Shown: piece by piece, positions 8,274 to 15,505 of the stretch | Layout of the letters: every line of letters starts with the position of its first letter | Numbering within the stretch: position 1 is the first letter of the stretch | From: Peptococcaceae bacterium UBA7185 | GTDB taxonomy: Bacteria > Bacillota > Peptococcia > Peptococcales > Peptococcaceae | NCBI GenBank assembly: GCA_002491065.1 | Contig: DKVF01000050.1 | Location: forward strand, 1 to 26,819 | Direction: 5' to 3' | Length of the DNA: 26,819 nucleotides | The notes under the pieces: model-generated | What the model was told of the DNA's origin: nothing | The model's input: only the letters and a program-made list of their open reading frames with translations | Databases searched by the model: none | Program-made: the position numbers and the translations under genes

Positions 8274-8302
8274 TTGCCTATTTATCACATGTGTGATATA
8301 AT
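8274..8302 (+). promoter_or_regulatory. Sigma-A promoter of the penicillin-binding protein gene
   Basis: TTGCCT (8274-8279), a 17-base spacer, and a perfect TATAAT (8297-8302). The expected start point is about 8309, just ahead of AAAGGAGG and the ATG at 8328. This rules out the longer in-frame start at 8274, which lies in the promoter itself. Confidence 0.75.
8283..8298. promoter_or_regulatory. Perfect palindrome over the pbp -10, candidate operator
   Basis: TATCACA (8283-8289), TG, then TGTGATA (8292-8298) form a perfect 7-bp inverted repeat. It fills most of the spacer and overlaps the first two bases of TATAAT, a position where a bound protein would block polymerase. The half-sites (TCACA/TGTGA) resemble Crp/Fnr half-sites, but their order is inverted and the spacing wrong for that family. 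The binding protein is unknown. Confidence 0.5.
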
Positions 8303-8327
8303 GAAATTCGTCAAAGGAGGTCTTTTT

Positions 8328-11156
8328 ATGACTGAAAGCAGAAGAAGTCAAAACACTTCTCAAAAAAAGAAAAAAAGAAAATATAAAATCCACTGGTTTC
8401 GAATTTTGTTTGCCCTCATCATTGTCTGCGTCATTGTTGGCTGTGGTGTATTTGCTGGTGTATGGGCAAGTGTTGCCAAGGATGTCCCTGATCTGGACAG
8501 TGTAGATTTGGACAACTACTCTGTAACTAGTGTCATTCTAGACAAAGACGGCAATCAAATAAGTAATTTACACGCTGAGGAAAATAGGGTTCCTGTCAAT
8601 TATGACGAAATCTCCCCAAACGCAGTTAACGCATTAATCGCGATTGAGGACCAACGATTCCGCAGTCATAATGGTGTGGATCCGATTCGTATCGCCGGTG
8701 CGATGGTCGCGAATATCAAGGCTGGTCATATCGTGCAGGGCGGCAGTACCATTACGCAGCAATTAGTCGGACTGGCATTTCTAGATCGTACAGAAAAAAG
8801 CTACACCAGAAAGATTAAAGAAGCGGTTCTTGCTATACGCATTGAAAAAGAGTGCAGCAAGGACGAAATTATTACACACTATATGAATCGCGCCTACTAC
8901 GGCGGCGGTGCTTATGGGATTGAGGCGGCGGCAGAATACTTCTTTGCCAAACATGCCAGCGAACTCACAATTCCAGAAGCAGCCATGTTGGCAGGTTGTA
9001 TCCAGAACCCTTCCAAATGGTCGCCTATCGGTTACCCGGAAAATGCGCTGAAACGACGCAATCTGGTACTGGACCAAATGGCAGAGTGTGAGTTTATTAC
9101 CAAGGATGAAGCCGAACAATATAAAGCTACGGAAATTCAATTATCAGAAGTGCGTGTAACTGCAAAGGAAACCGGCAATAACATGACCTACCAATCCTTT
9201 GTAGACCACGTAATCGAAGAAGCCCTGATGGCATTGGAGTTGGATGAAGAAAACGCCAAAGCACTCTATACCGGCGGTTACGTCATTTACACAACCATGG
9301 ACTCCAAAGTACAACAGACCATGGAAAATGTGTTCCGCAACGACAACAATTTTCCTAATCAAAATGTACAGGCTGCTATGATTGTGACAGAACCTTCTAC
9401 CGGTGCAATCCGTGGTATCGTGGGCGGTCGGCATCAGCAAGCAGCCCGTGAACTGAATCGTGCCACACAGGCTTTCCGTCAGCCTGGTTCATCTTTCAAA
9501 CCAATCGCCGTATATGCACCGGCCTTTGAAGCAGGTTATGGACCTGGTACCGTTGTAGACGATTATCCCAAAAGCTATGGTGGCCACGTATTCAAAAACA
9601 GCAACCGTACTTACAGCGGTTTGGTCACCATTCGCAAAGGGATTATCTCTTCCCTTAACGTAGTCGCTGTAAAGACCATGGAAATGACAGGCATTGACGC
9701 CTGCTATAAATTCGCGCAGAGTTTAGGTTTCTCCAAATTAACCGACACTGACCGCAATCTGTCCACCGCCTTGGGCGGCTTGACTACTGGTGTATCTCCG
9801 CTGGAAATGTCCGGCGCATACGGCGCATTCGCCAATAATGGGGTATACATTCAGCCTTACGCCGTCACAAAGATTACTGACAAAAACGGTAAAGTCATTT
9901 GGGAACGCAAAGTAGAGAAAAAAGTTGTTATGAGCGAACAAAGCGCATACCTTCTGACCAATTGTCTGGTAGACGCTGCTACCAATGGTACAGGTTCCCG
10001 GGCAAAGGTAAGTGGACATCAAACTGCAGGTAAAACTGGTACCACATCAGATAACAAAGATGCTTGGTTCGCCGGCTATACCAAGCAATATGTCGGTATT
10101 GTGTGGGTAGGCTACGATACACCGAAAAAATTAGGCAGCAATGCTTTCGGCGGTACCATCTGCGCACCAATTTTCAGTAAAGTCATGAATCCTATTCACG
10201 AAGGATTATCTGCACAAAACTTTGAGCAGCCCGCCGGTATCACCAGCGTGGCTATTGATACCAAATCCGGTATGCTGCCCAGCAGCTTAACCCCTTCCGA
10301 ATATATAAAAACCGAATTATTCAACAGCAAATACGTGCCAAAAGAAACCTCGGACGTATGGGAAGCTGTAGAAGTTTGTCCGGTATCCGGTCAATTAATG
10401 ACCAGTGGTTGCCCCGGCCCGGCTTCGACCAGTGTAATTCTGAAACGGCATGAACCATGGGTACCGATCGACGGCGTTGTCCCTGCCGATGCTTCCTTGG
10501 AAATGTTGACCGAATGCGAAGTACACAGCGGTAGCGGCGCTGCCAGCATTACCTTATCTGGTAACGGTCAATACGACTCCAGCGGTACACTGAACGCGGT
10601 ACAGCTGCAATGGACACCGGTAGAAGGGGAACATCCGTTGTATATGATTCATCGCTCCAGCTCTCCGGACTTTAGCGATGGAGATGCTCTAGATGCTACT
10701 ACCGCTACCAGTTATACCGATAGCACACCTATCGGTGGGACAACAAACTATTACAAGATTGTAGCGATCGACGAACAGAGTTCACAGCAATTGGGCGTTT
10801 CCGGTATCATGTCCTTTGCAAGCCAAACCGATACTGAACAGCCATCTACACCGTCCACGCCCAATACGCCGACTACCAGTCAGCCGCAGCAGCCAGCAGC
10901 AACCAACAACGTTTCTCTGAGCGGCAGCAGCAACAGCGGCGCTGTAAACCTTAGTTGGAATGCTCCCGGCAGCGGCAGCTATCAGTACTACGTTTTCCGT
11001 GACGGCGCCCAAATCGGCAAAGGCTCTATTATTACCGGTACCGGCTACACGGACAATGAGGCTGAAGCAGGAGTCCAGTACACCTATTATGTCATTGCTG
11101 AAAATACAAGTACCAGGGAAACTGTACAGTCCAATACAATTTCTATTCAAAACTAA
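8328..11156 (+). CDS. Class A penicillin-binding protein (PBP1A type) with FN3-like tail
   Basis: A bifunctional peptidoglycan synthase: glycosyltransferase plus DD-transpeptidase outside the membrane. The ATG at 8328 has AAAGGAGG 7 bases upstream and gives 942 residues. Residues 1-23 are cytoplasmic and very basic, with a membrane anchor at about 24-47. The GT51 domain shows AIEDQRF with catalytic Glu107, then GGSTITQQL and RKIKEAVLAIRIE. The transpeptidase domain has the nucleophile in SSFK (Ser388, Lys391), SLN at 442-444 and KTG at 569-571, so it looks fully active. The C-terminal 240 residues hold two fibronectin-III-like domains (about 735-820 and 850-940) joined by a Pro/Thr/Gln-rich linker. 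The gene is monocistronic, with its own promoter and terminator, and diverges from the ger operon. Confidence 0.95.
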   Translation: MTESRRSQNTSQKKKKRKYKIHWFRILFALIIVCVIVGCGVFAGVWASVAKDVPDLDSVDLDNYSVTSVILDKDGNQISNLHAEENRVPVNYDEISPNAVNALIAIEDQRFRSHNGVDPIRIAGAMVANIKAGHIVQGGSTITQQLVGLAFLDRTEKSYTRKIKEAVLAIRIEKECSKDEIITHYMNRAYYGGGAYGIEAAAEYFFAKHASELTIPEAAMLAGCIQNPSKWSPIGYPENALKRRNLVLDQMAECEFITKDEAEQYKATEIQLSEVRVTAKETGNNMTYQSFVDHVIEEALMALELDEENAKALYTGGYVIYTTMDSKVQQTMENVFRNDNNFPNQNVQAAMIVTEPSTGAIRGIVGGRHQQAARELNRATQAFRQPGSSFKPIAVYAPAFEAGYGPGTVVDDYPKSYGGHVFKNSNRTYSGLVTIRKGIISSLNVVAVKTMEMTGIDACYKFAQSLGFSKLTDTDRNLSTALGGLTTGVSPLEMSGAYGAFANNGVYIQPYAVTKITDKNGKVIWERKVEKKVVMSEQSAYLLTNCLVDAATNGTGSRAKVSGHQTAGKTGTTSDNKDAWFAGYTKQYVGIVWVGYDTPKKLGSNAFGGTICAPIFSKVMNPIHEGLSAQNFEQPAGITSVAIDTKSGMLPSSLTPSEYIKTELFNSKYVPKETSDVWEAVEVCPVSGQLMTSGCPGPASTSVILKRHEPWVPIDGVVPADASLEMLTECEVHSGSGAASITLSGNGQYDSSGTLNAVQLQWTPVEGEHPLYMIHRSSSPDFSDGDALDATTATSYTDSTPIGGTTNYYKIVAIDEQSSQQLGVSGIMSFASQTDTEQPSTPSTPNTPTTSQPQQPAATNNVSLSGSSNSGAVNLSWNAPGSGSYQYYVFRDGAQIGKGSIITGTGYTDNEAEAGVQYTYYVIAENTSTRETVQSNTISIQN

Positions 11157-11186
11157 ATTGCAGTATCCTTAAAAAGAATCTCTGTC

Positions 11187-11234
11187 AAAATAAGCTGTGC
11201 CACTATCTTTTCTGATAACGGCACAGCTTATTTT
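11187..11234 (+). terminator. Strong terminator after the PBP gene
   Basis: A perfect 15-bp stem (11187-11201 against 11220-11234, core AAGCTGTGCC/GGCACAGCTT) with an 18-nt loop. The right arm ends in TTATTTTTG. It starts 30 bases after the stop codon. Confidence 0.88.
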
Positions 11235-11303
11235 TGTTCCGGCAATATTAAATTTCCTCTGAATCCAGGCCTTTTCTACGCGAGGTTAAATCTCTATTTG
11301 TTA

Positions 11304-11332
11304 TGGACAAGACTATGCAAATACAGTAGAAT
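11304..11332 (+). promoter_or_regulatory. Sigma-A-like promoter of the small Cys-rich gene
   Basis: TGGACA (11304-11309; one mismatch to TTGACA), a 17-base spacer, and TAGAAT (11327-11332; one mismatch to TATAAT). The expected start point is about 11339, directly ahead of the GGAG ribosome site at 11341. Confidence 0.55.
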
Positions 11333-11352
11333 ATAAAAAAGGAGTGATTTTC

Positions 11353-11541
11353 ATGGCAAAAAAACAAACTGCAACCAACTGCGAGCAGTGTGAGCATTAT
11401 GTATATGACGATTTAATGGACTATTACGTCTGTGAGATTGATTTAGACCAGGATGAGATGGAAGCCTTTCTCAACTATAACACCTATCACTGCCCTTACT
11501 ATCACTTTGCCGACGAATATTATCTGGCGCACAAACAGTAA
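11353..11541 (+). CDS. Small four-cysteine protein, DUF6472-like
   Basis: A 62-residue acidic, Tyr-rich protein. The ATG at 11353 follows GGAG with 8 bases between; an in-frame GTG at 11344 is less likely because it overlaps that site. Four cysteines are arranged as NCEQC (C-x2-C, near residues 10-13), YYVC near 29 and YHC near 45, the layout of a small metal-binding knuckle. The end pattern CPYYHFADEYYLAHKQ resembles small Clostridia proteins filed as DUF6472, of unknown function; I assign this from memory of the pattern, not a search. Zinc binding is inference. It has its own promoter and terminator, so it is an independent unit. No signal peptide or membrane segment is seen, so it is probably cytoplasmic. 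Confidence 0.8.
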   Translation: MAKKQTATNCEQCEHYVYDDLMDYYVCEIDLDQDEMEAFLNYNTYHCPYYHFADEYYLAHKQ

Positions 11542-11584
11542 AAAACATTCCACCCGCCTATACATCTATAAACAGTTGAATTCC

Positions 11585-11637
11585 TGTGAAGCTCGTTTGA
11601 CGCCCTATGCTCGTCAAAAAAGTTTCACAATTTTTTT
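11585..11637 (+). terminator. Terminator of the small Cys-rich gene
   Basis: Nested hairpin: an inner 7-bp stem TTTGACG/CGTCAAA (11596-11602 and 11612-11618) inside an outer 6-bp stem TGTGAA/TTCACA (11585-11590 and 11624-11629). It is followed by seven T at 11631-11637. Confidence 0.65.
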
Positions 11638-11682
11638 GTTGCTGTTTTTCCTCCAAGGTCTAATCCCCATTGTCAGTGGATT

Positions 11683-12390
11683 TTACACTGGCGCATGAAT
11701 TTCCTCTACCGGTGTATTCCAATCAAACACCACCTGTAATTTCAACTGTTCCTCGCTGTTTTCATGATCTCCTGCAATTACTTCTACCTGCTGCAGCCTC
11801 CGCGCTTTATCTACCCACAACGTATAATAAAACTCACTCCAAACGGAAGTGAGAAAAGTACTTTCCCCACTGCTGCGCACTTGAAATTTGCGGCACTTCA
11901 CATTCTGTACCTTTTCTTTTTCTAACTCAGTCACTTCCGCATTGGCATCATAGACCAAGCAATCCAACGGGTTGATTTCCTGCAGCAATCGTTCTGTGGC
12001 CTCTGCATCATAGCCGGCCATCTCCATCCAGTTACCGCTGACGATATCCTGCCGATAAAAGGTATCGCCAATCTGGTATACTTCTACAGTGCTGTCCACC
12101 ACATCTACAGTACCGGACAAATGCACATTCTCTCCATTTTTTTCACCATGCAGACGACTGATTACCTGGGTCTCCCCATTGCTGATGCGGCAAGCTTCGC
12201 TCTGATAGCTATATATAGGAGCTTCCACAGCATACATCAACGCTTCTCCTACAATCTGCTCCGGCGGCGTGCGCCATTCCCGCCAAGCATCCATCCCCAC
12301 TGAAAAGCCGCAAGCGCCTATCACAAAAATAAGAATGGCCACCAACAGATATTTGATGCGGCCTCCCACTAAACTTTTAAAGAATTCCAT
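11683..12390 (-). CDS. Membrane-anchored protein, possibly LolA/YdcC-like
   Basis: A 235-residue protein from the ATG at 12390 (GGGAGG then a T-run upstream; the ATG 18 bases earlier lacks a good site). The N-terminus has one hydrophobic segment, about residues 13-26, ending VIGAC, so it is either a lipoprotein (Cys at about 27) or a signal anchor. The exported part is rich in short beta-like stretches: THR/VISRLHGEKNGE-type strands, YQIGDTFYRQD, then NWMEMAGYDAEATERLLQEI, CRKFQVR and YYTLWVDKARRLQQVEV. This strand pattern and the late phrase about a conversion residue before a basic RRLQQVEV recall LolA/LprG-like lipoproteins such as B. subtilis YdcC, but no diagnostic motif settles it. It follows the radical SAM gene by 82 bases and is probably co-transcribed. 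Function unknown. Confidence 0.7.
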   Translation of the reverse strand: MEFFKSLVGGRIKYLLVAILIFVIGACGFSVGMDAWREWRTPPEQIVGEALMYAVEAPIYSYQSEACRISNGETQVISRLHGEKNGENVHLSGTVDVVDSTVEVYQIGDTFYRQDIVSGNWMEMAGYDAEATERLLQEINPLDCLVYDANAEVTELEKEKVQNVKCRKFQVRSSGESTFLTSVWSEFYYTLWVDKARRLQQVEVIAGDHENSEEQLKLQVVFDWNTPVEEIHAPV

Positions 12391-12472
12391 AAAAAAACCT
12401 CCCTGCATTCCCTTTGTTTATATGTACGAACGCAAGGAGTATTTTATGATTTTATTTTTTGCGCAGTTTCTT

Positions 12473-14224
12473 TTATTTCTCGTCTGTCTGGCACAGAGCC
12501 TGCAGCAATTCCAAAGGAACTATTTTATACTCCGCATTGCCTAATAAATCCTTGTACGCATAGTCAAATACAACCGCTGTAGGATTTTCATCGCCGAATA
12601 CTTCCAAATGGGTCTGCCGCGCTACCACTTTATTTTCCATCCCGCAATAGTGGGGCAAATACCGAGCAATCTGCTCTGCAGAGCAATAAAAAGCAAACAC
12701 GCCGTCATGCCAAAGCGCATCGTTGCTTACCGTGAGCCATACCGGAAGCTTACGCGGTTTTTCATGCAGCGCCAAATCAAATTTCAGCAGCCATTGAAAT
12801 TTCCGCGTTTGCACCTGCTCATTTTGCTGCACAAAACGCCACAAAATATCGCAAAGCCCCAGCTTGGACTGGCTTTGGTAATGGCAGTTCTGCGCCACCC
12901 AAAATTGAGACAACTGCTCAAAAAAAGAAAAAGGCGTATCATAAAGCGGCACCAAGTAATCCAGTGTGTGCAAAAATTTCCCGCTGTTGTAATAGGTCTC
13001 CACCATTTCTTCCACATATTTAAGCCGCAAGGTATCGACATAAGGCAATACATGCGTAGTGAGCACCTCATACGGCGCCGTATCCTGATACACAATTTCA
13101 AAATCCTTTTGGCGGTGATAAATCATAGAGCCCTTCAGCACTTTCAAAAATCCCAGCTGCAATTGCTCTGGCTTTAGTGCATATACATCGTTAAAAGAAC
13201 GCCCAAAGGATGCATAATCCTCATACGGTAAACCCGCAATCAAATCCAAATGCTGATGGATATTGCTTCCCTCTTTAATTTGCTGCACAATACCAGAAAG
13301 CTTCGCAAAATCCACATTTCGATTAATAGCCCGAATGGTTTTTTCATTGGTAGACTGCACCCCGATTTCAAACTGAAACAGCCCTTTGCGCACCGTTCTC
13401 AAAAAATCAATGGTCTCCTGGTCCAGCAAATCCGCCGTAATTTCAAAATGAAAATTGGTCACTCCATTGTCATGCTGTTGTAAATACTGCCAAATGGCCA
13501 TGGCATGGCTCTTTTTGCAGTTAAAAGTACGGTCGATAAACTTCACCTGCCGTACATTGTGATCCAAAAATTTTTGCAAATCCGCCAGCACCTTCTCCAA
13601 CGGCACAAAACGAACCCCTTTTTCTATAGAAGACAGGCAGTAACCGCAGCTATAGGGGCAACCCCGTTGGGATTCATAATAGATAATCTGATTTTGTACA
13701 TCGCTGAAATCCTCCTCATATGGAAAAGGTAGCTGTGCCAAATCCAGCGGCTGCTGTTGGGGCGTAGAGTAAACACACTCCCTTTCGCGGAACGTAAGCC
13801 CGTTAATATCGCGCAGAGATGCCGGCTCCCCAAAGTCCAGATAATTCAGATACTCTGTGAAGACTTGCTCTCCCTCACCCCGCATAATAATGTCTACCGC
13901 CGGATTTTCCTGCAAAAACGTTTCACTCTCGTAGCTGACCTCCGGCCCGCCAAAGCCGATGATACATTCAGGCATTATCTTTTTCAATAACGGACACAGC
14001 TGACGCAATATTTCCACATTCCAGATATAGCAAGAGAAGAGAATCACATCAGGTGCCTGCCGAAATAATTCATCAGCAATAAAATCCAACCGCTGATTGA
14101 TGGTAAACTCTATAGTTTGTAGATTATGCCTTGTGCCATTGTCGGCAAACCGGCTCAAGTAACGCAACGCTAAGCTAGAATGAATATATTTGGCGCTGAC
14201 TGCCGCCAACACAATTTTTTTCAT
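12473..14224 (-). CDS. B12-binding radical SAM protein, DUF4080-type
   Basis: A 583-residue iron-sulfur enzyme. The ATG has GAGGGA about 9 bases upstream. Residues 1-130 form a Rossmann-like cobalamin-binding domain (PDVILFSCYIWNVE, then IIGFGGPEVSYES; the His of the DxHxxG type is absent, as in many of this class). The radical SAM core follows, with the cluster motif RGCPYSCGYC giving Cys189, Cys193 and Cys196. The region about 320-560 matches the C-terminal extension of DUF4080 proteins (YEDYASFGRSFNDVYALKPEQLQLGFLK-like block, written here only in part: LQLGFLKVLKGS). Related enzymes methylate or rearrange unreactive carbons; this subgroup has no established substrate. A sigma-A-like promoter lies at 14277-14305, and the small exported protein gene follows. 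Confidence 0.88.
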   Translation of the reverse strand: MKKIVLAAVSAKYIHSSLALRYLSRFADNGTRHNLQTIEFTINQRLDFIADELFRQAPDVILFSCYIWNVEILRQLCPLLKKIMPECIIGFGGPEVSYESETFLQENPAVDIIMRGEGEQVFTEYLNYLDFGEPASLRDINGLTFRERECVYSTPQQQPLDLAQLPFPYEEDFSDVQNQIIYYESQRGCPYSCGYCLSSIEKGVRFVPLEKVLADLQKFLDHNVRQVKFIDRTFNCKKSHAMAIWQYLQQHDNGVTNFHFEITADLLDQETIDFLRTVRKGLFQFEIGVQSTNEKTIRAINRNVDFAKLSGIVQQIKEGSNIHQHLDLIAGLPYEDYASFGRSFNDVYALKPEQLQLGFLKVLKGSMIYHRQKDFEIVYQDTAPYEVLTTHVLPYVDTLRLKYVEEMVETYYNSGKFLHTLDYLVPLYDTPFSFFEQLSQFWVAQNCHYQSQSKLGLCDILWRFVQQNEQVQTRKFQWLLKFDLALHEKPRKLPVWLTVSNDALWHDGVFAFYCSAEQIARYLPHYCGMENKVVARQTHLEVFGDENPTAVVFDYAYKDLLGNAEYKIVPLELLQALCQTDEK

Positions 14225-14276
14225 ATACAGTCCCTCATTTTACAAACGCACTTTTTGTGTGAAATCTTATACTGCT

Positions 14277-14305
14277 ATTATACCGATTTTTTGCTTACCT
14301 GCAAA
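14277..14305 (-). promoter_or_regulatory. Sigma-A-like promoter of the radical SAM gene
   Basis: On the minus strand TTTGCA (14305-14300, 4/6 of consensus), a 17-base spacer and a perfect TATAAT (14282-14277). The expected start point is about 14270, some 46 bases before the ATG. Confidence 0.55.
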
Positions 14306-14318
14306 GAGCGTTGCAACA

Positions 14319-14362
14319 AAAAAGATAAGACACTGTGCGGCTACACAGAATCTTATCTTTTT
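14319..14362 (-). terminator. Terminator of the nine-gene operon
   Basis: A 12-bp perfect outer stem (AAAAAGATAAGA at 14319-14330 against TCTTATCTTTTT at 14351-14362) with an inner 5-bp stem CTGTG/CACAG. On the minus strand it ends in a T-run and begins 12 bases after the last stop codon. The A-run on the other side would let it work in both directions. Confidence 0.82.
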
Positions 14363-14374
14363 CACAATTTTCTT

Positions 14375-15505
14375 TTACACAACCTGTATCCCGTTTACAT
14401 ACACCATCTTAGGCCGTCCCATAATTTCCAGCGGGTGATTGTCCCATACGACGACGTCTGCGTCTTTCCCAACCTTTAAGCTACCGGTACGGTCATCAAT
14501 TTTGAGAATCTTCGCCGGTGTAATGGTCAACGCTTTGAACGCATCGTACTCTTCCATTCCTTCCCGCATGGCAATCCCGGCGCAAATGGGTAAATATTGG
14601 ATAGGCGTACAGGGGTGGTCAGTAATAATCGCCACATCCACGCCTGCTTTCGCCAAAATGCCCGGCGTGCGGAAGGTGACATGCTCCATTTCCACCTTCG
14701 CCCGGTTGCTCAGACTAGGACCCACAGTCACAGGCACGCCTGCCTCTTTTAACTCATCTACAATGAGATGCCCGTCCGTACAATGCTCTATGACCAAATC
14801 CAGATGAAATTCATCCCGTAGGCGAATCGCCGTGAGAATATCGTCTGCACGATGGGCATGGGCCCGCACGGGAATGCCGCCATCTAAGGCTTTGGCAATA
14901 TGCTCTGCCTGTAGGCTGAACTCTTTGTCTTCTTCATTTTTTTTCAAATATTCTTTTGCTTCATAAAAACCTTGCCGTGCAATGGCCATTGTTGCCATCC
15001 GGGTGGACGGCGTTTTGTCCTTGTCGCCGTAAACTCGTTTGGGATTTTCTCCAAAAGCCATTTTCAATCCCGCTTCTCCATTTATCAACATATCACGATA
15101 TGTTTTTCCGGCTGTTTTCATAACGGTAATCAGGCCGCCAAATACGTTAGCACTGCCCGGTGTAATCATCACCGTGGTAATACCTGCCTTTACTGCGTCC
15201 TGAAAAGAAAGATCACGATAGTTGATGGCGTCCATTGCTCGCAATTCTGCTGTATTGGGCTCGGTCATTTCATTGCAATCATCACCGATAGGCTGATGAA
15301 TTTCTTCATCAATACCCATATGGGTATGGGCATCAATAAATCCTGGTGTAATAATCCGCCCTTCTACATCTATCACTTGGGCATCCTGCGGAATTGTAAC
15401 ATCTGCTCCTACGGCAGTAATTTTTCCATCCGCAATCACTACAGTGCCCCGTTCTATAATACCTTCTTCCATGGTATATAGCTTTCCATTCGTTAATGCA
15501 ATCAT
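14375..15505 (-). CDS. Imidazolonepropionase-type amidohydrolase
   Basis: A 376-residue metal-dependent amidohydrolase of the HutI/COG1228 group. The N-terminal beta-sandwich is followed by the barrel: FIDAHTHMG supplies metal ligands His60 and His62, VRAHAHRADD gives His216 and His218, VIEHCTDGH gives His241, and IITDHP gives Asp296, so all expected ligands are present. The subgroup pattern FGENPK...STRM is also visible. Family members hydrolyse C-N bonds in rings or amides; no Hut genes are nearby, so histidine degradation is not implied and the substrate is unknown. Its ATG overlaps the tex stop by 4 bases (ATGA), which means coupled translation. It is the last gene before the operon terminator. 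Confidence 0.88.
   Translation of the reverse strand: MIALTNGKLYTMEEGIIERGTVVIADGKITAVGADVTIPQDAQVIDVEGRIITPGFIDAHTHMGIDEEIHQPIGDDCNEMTEPNTAELRAMDAINYRDLSFQDAVKAGITTVMITPGSANVFGGLITVMKTAGKTYRDMLINGEAGLKMAFGENPKRVYGDKDKTPSTRMATMAIARQGFYEAKEYLKKNEEDKEFSLQAEHIAKALDGGIPVRAHAHRADDILTAIRLRDEFHLDLVIEHCTDGHLIVDELKEAGVPVTVGPSLSNRAKVEMEHVTFRTPGILAKAGVDVAIITDHPCTPIQYLPICAGIAMREGMEEYDAFKALTITPAKILKIDDRTGSLKVGKDADVVVWDNHPLEIMGRPKMVYVNGIQVV

Noticed and set aside
8274..8327. An N-terminal extension of 18 residues for the penicillin-binding protein.
   Set aside because: It would be encoded by the promoter and the ribosome site; the ATG at 8328 has an ideal site.
12608..13177. Long + strand frames opposite the radical SAM, tex, nnr and glmM genes.
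   Set aside because: They are antisense shadows of well-supported genes, without ribosome sites or recognisable motifs.
14180..14479. A + strand frame of 99 codons across the intergenic region at 14225-14374.
   Set aside because: It covers a promoter and a terminator for the minus strand and has no start signal.
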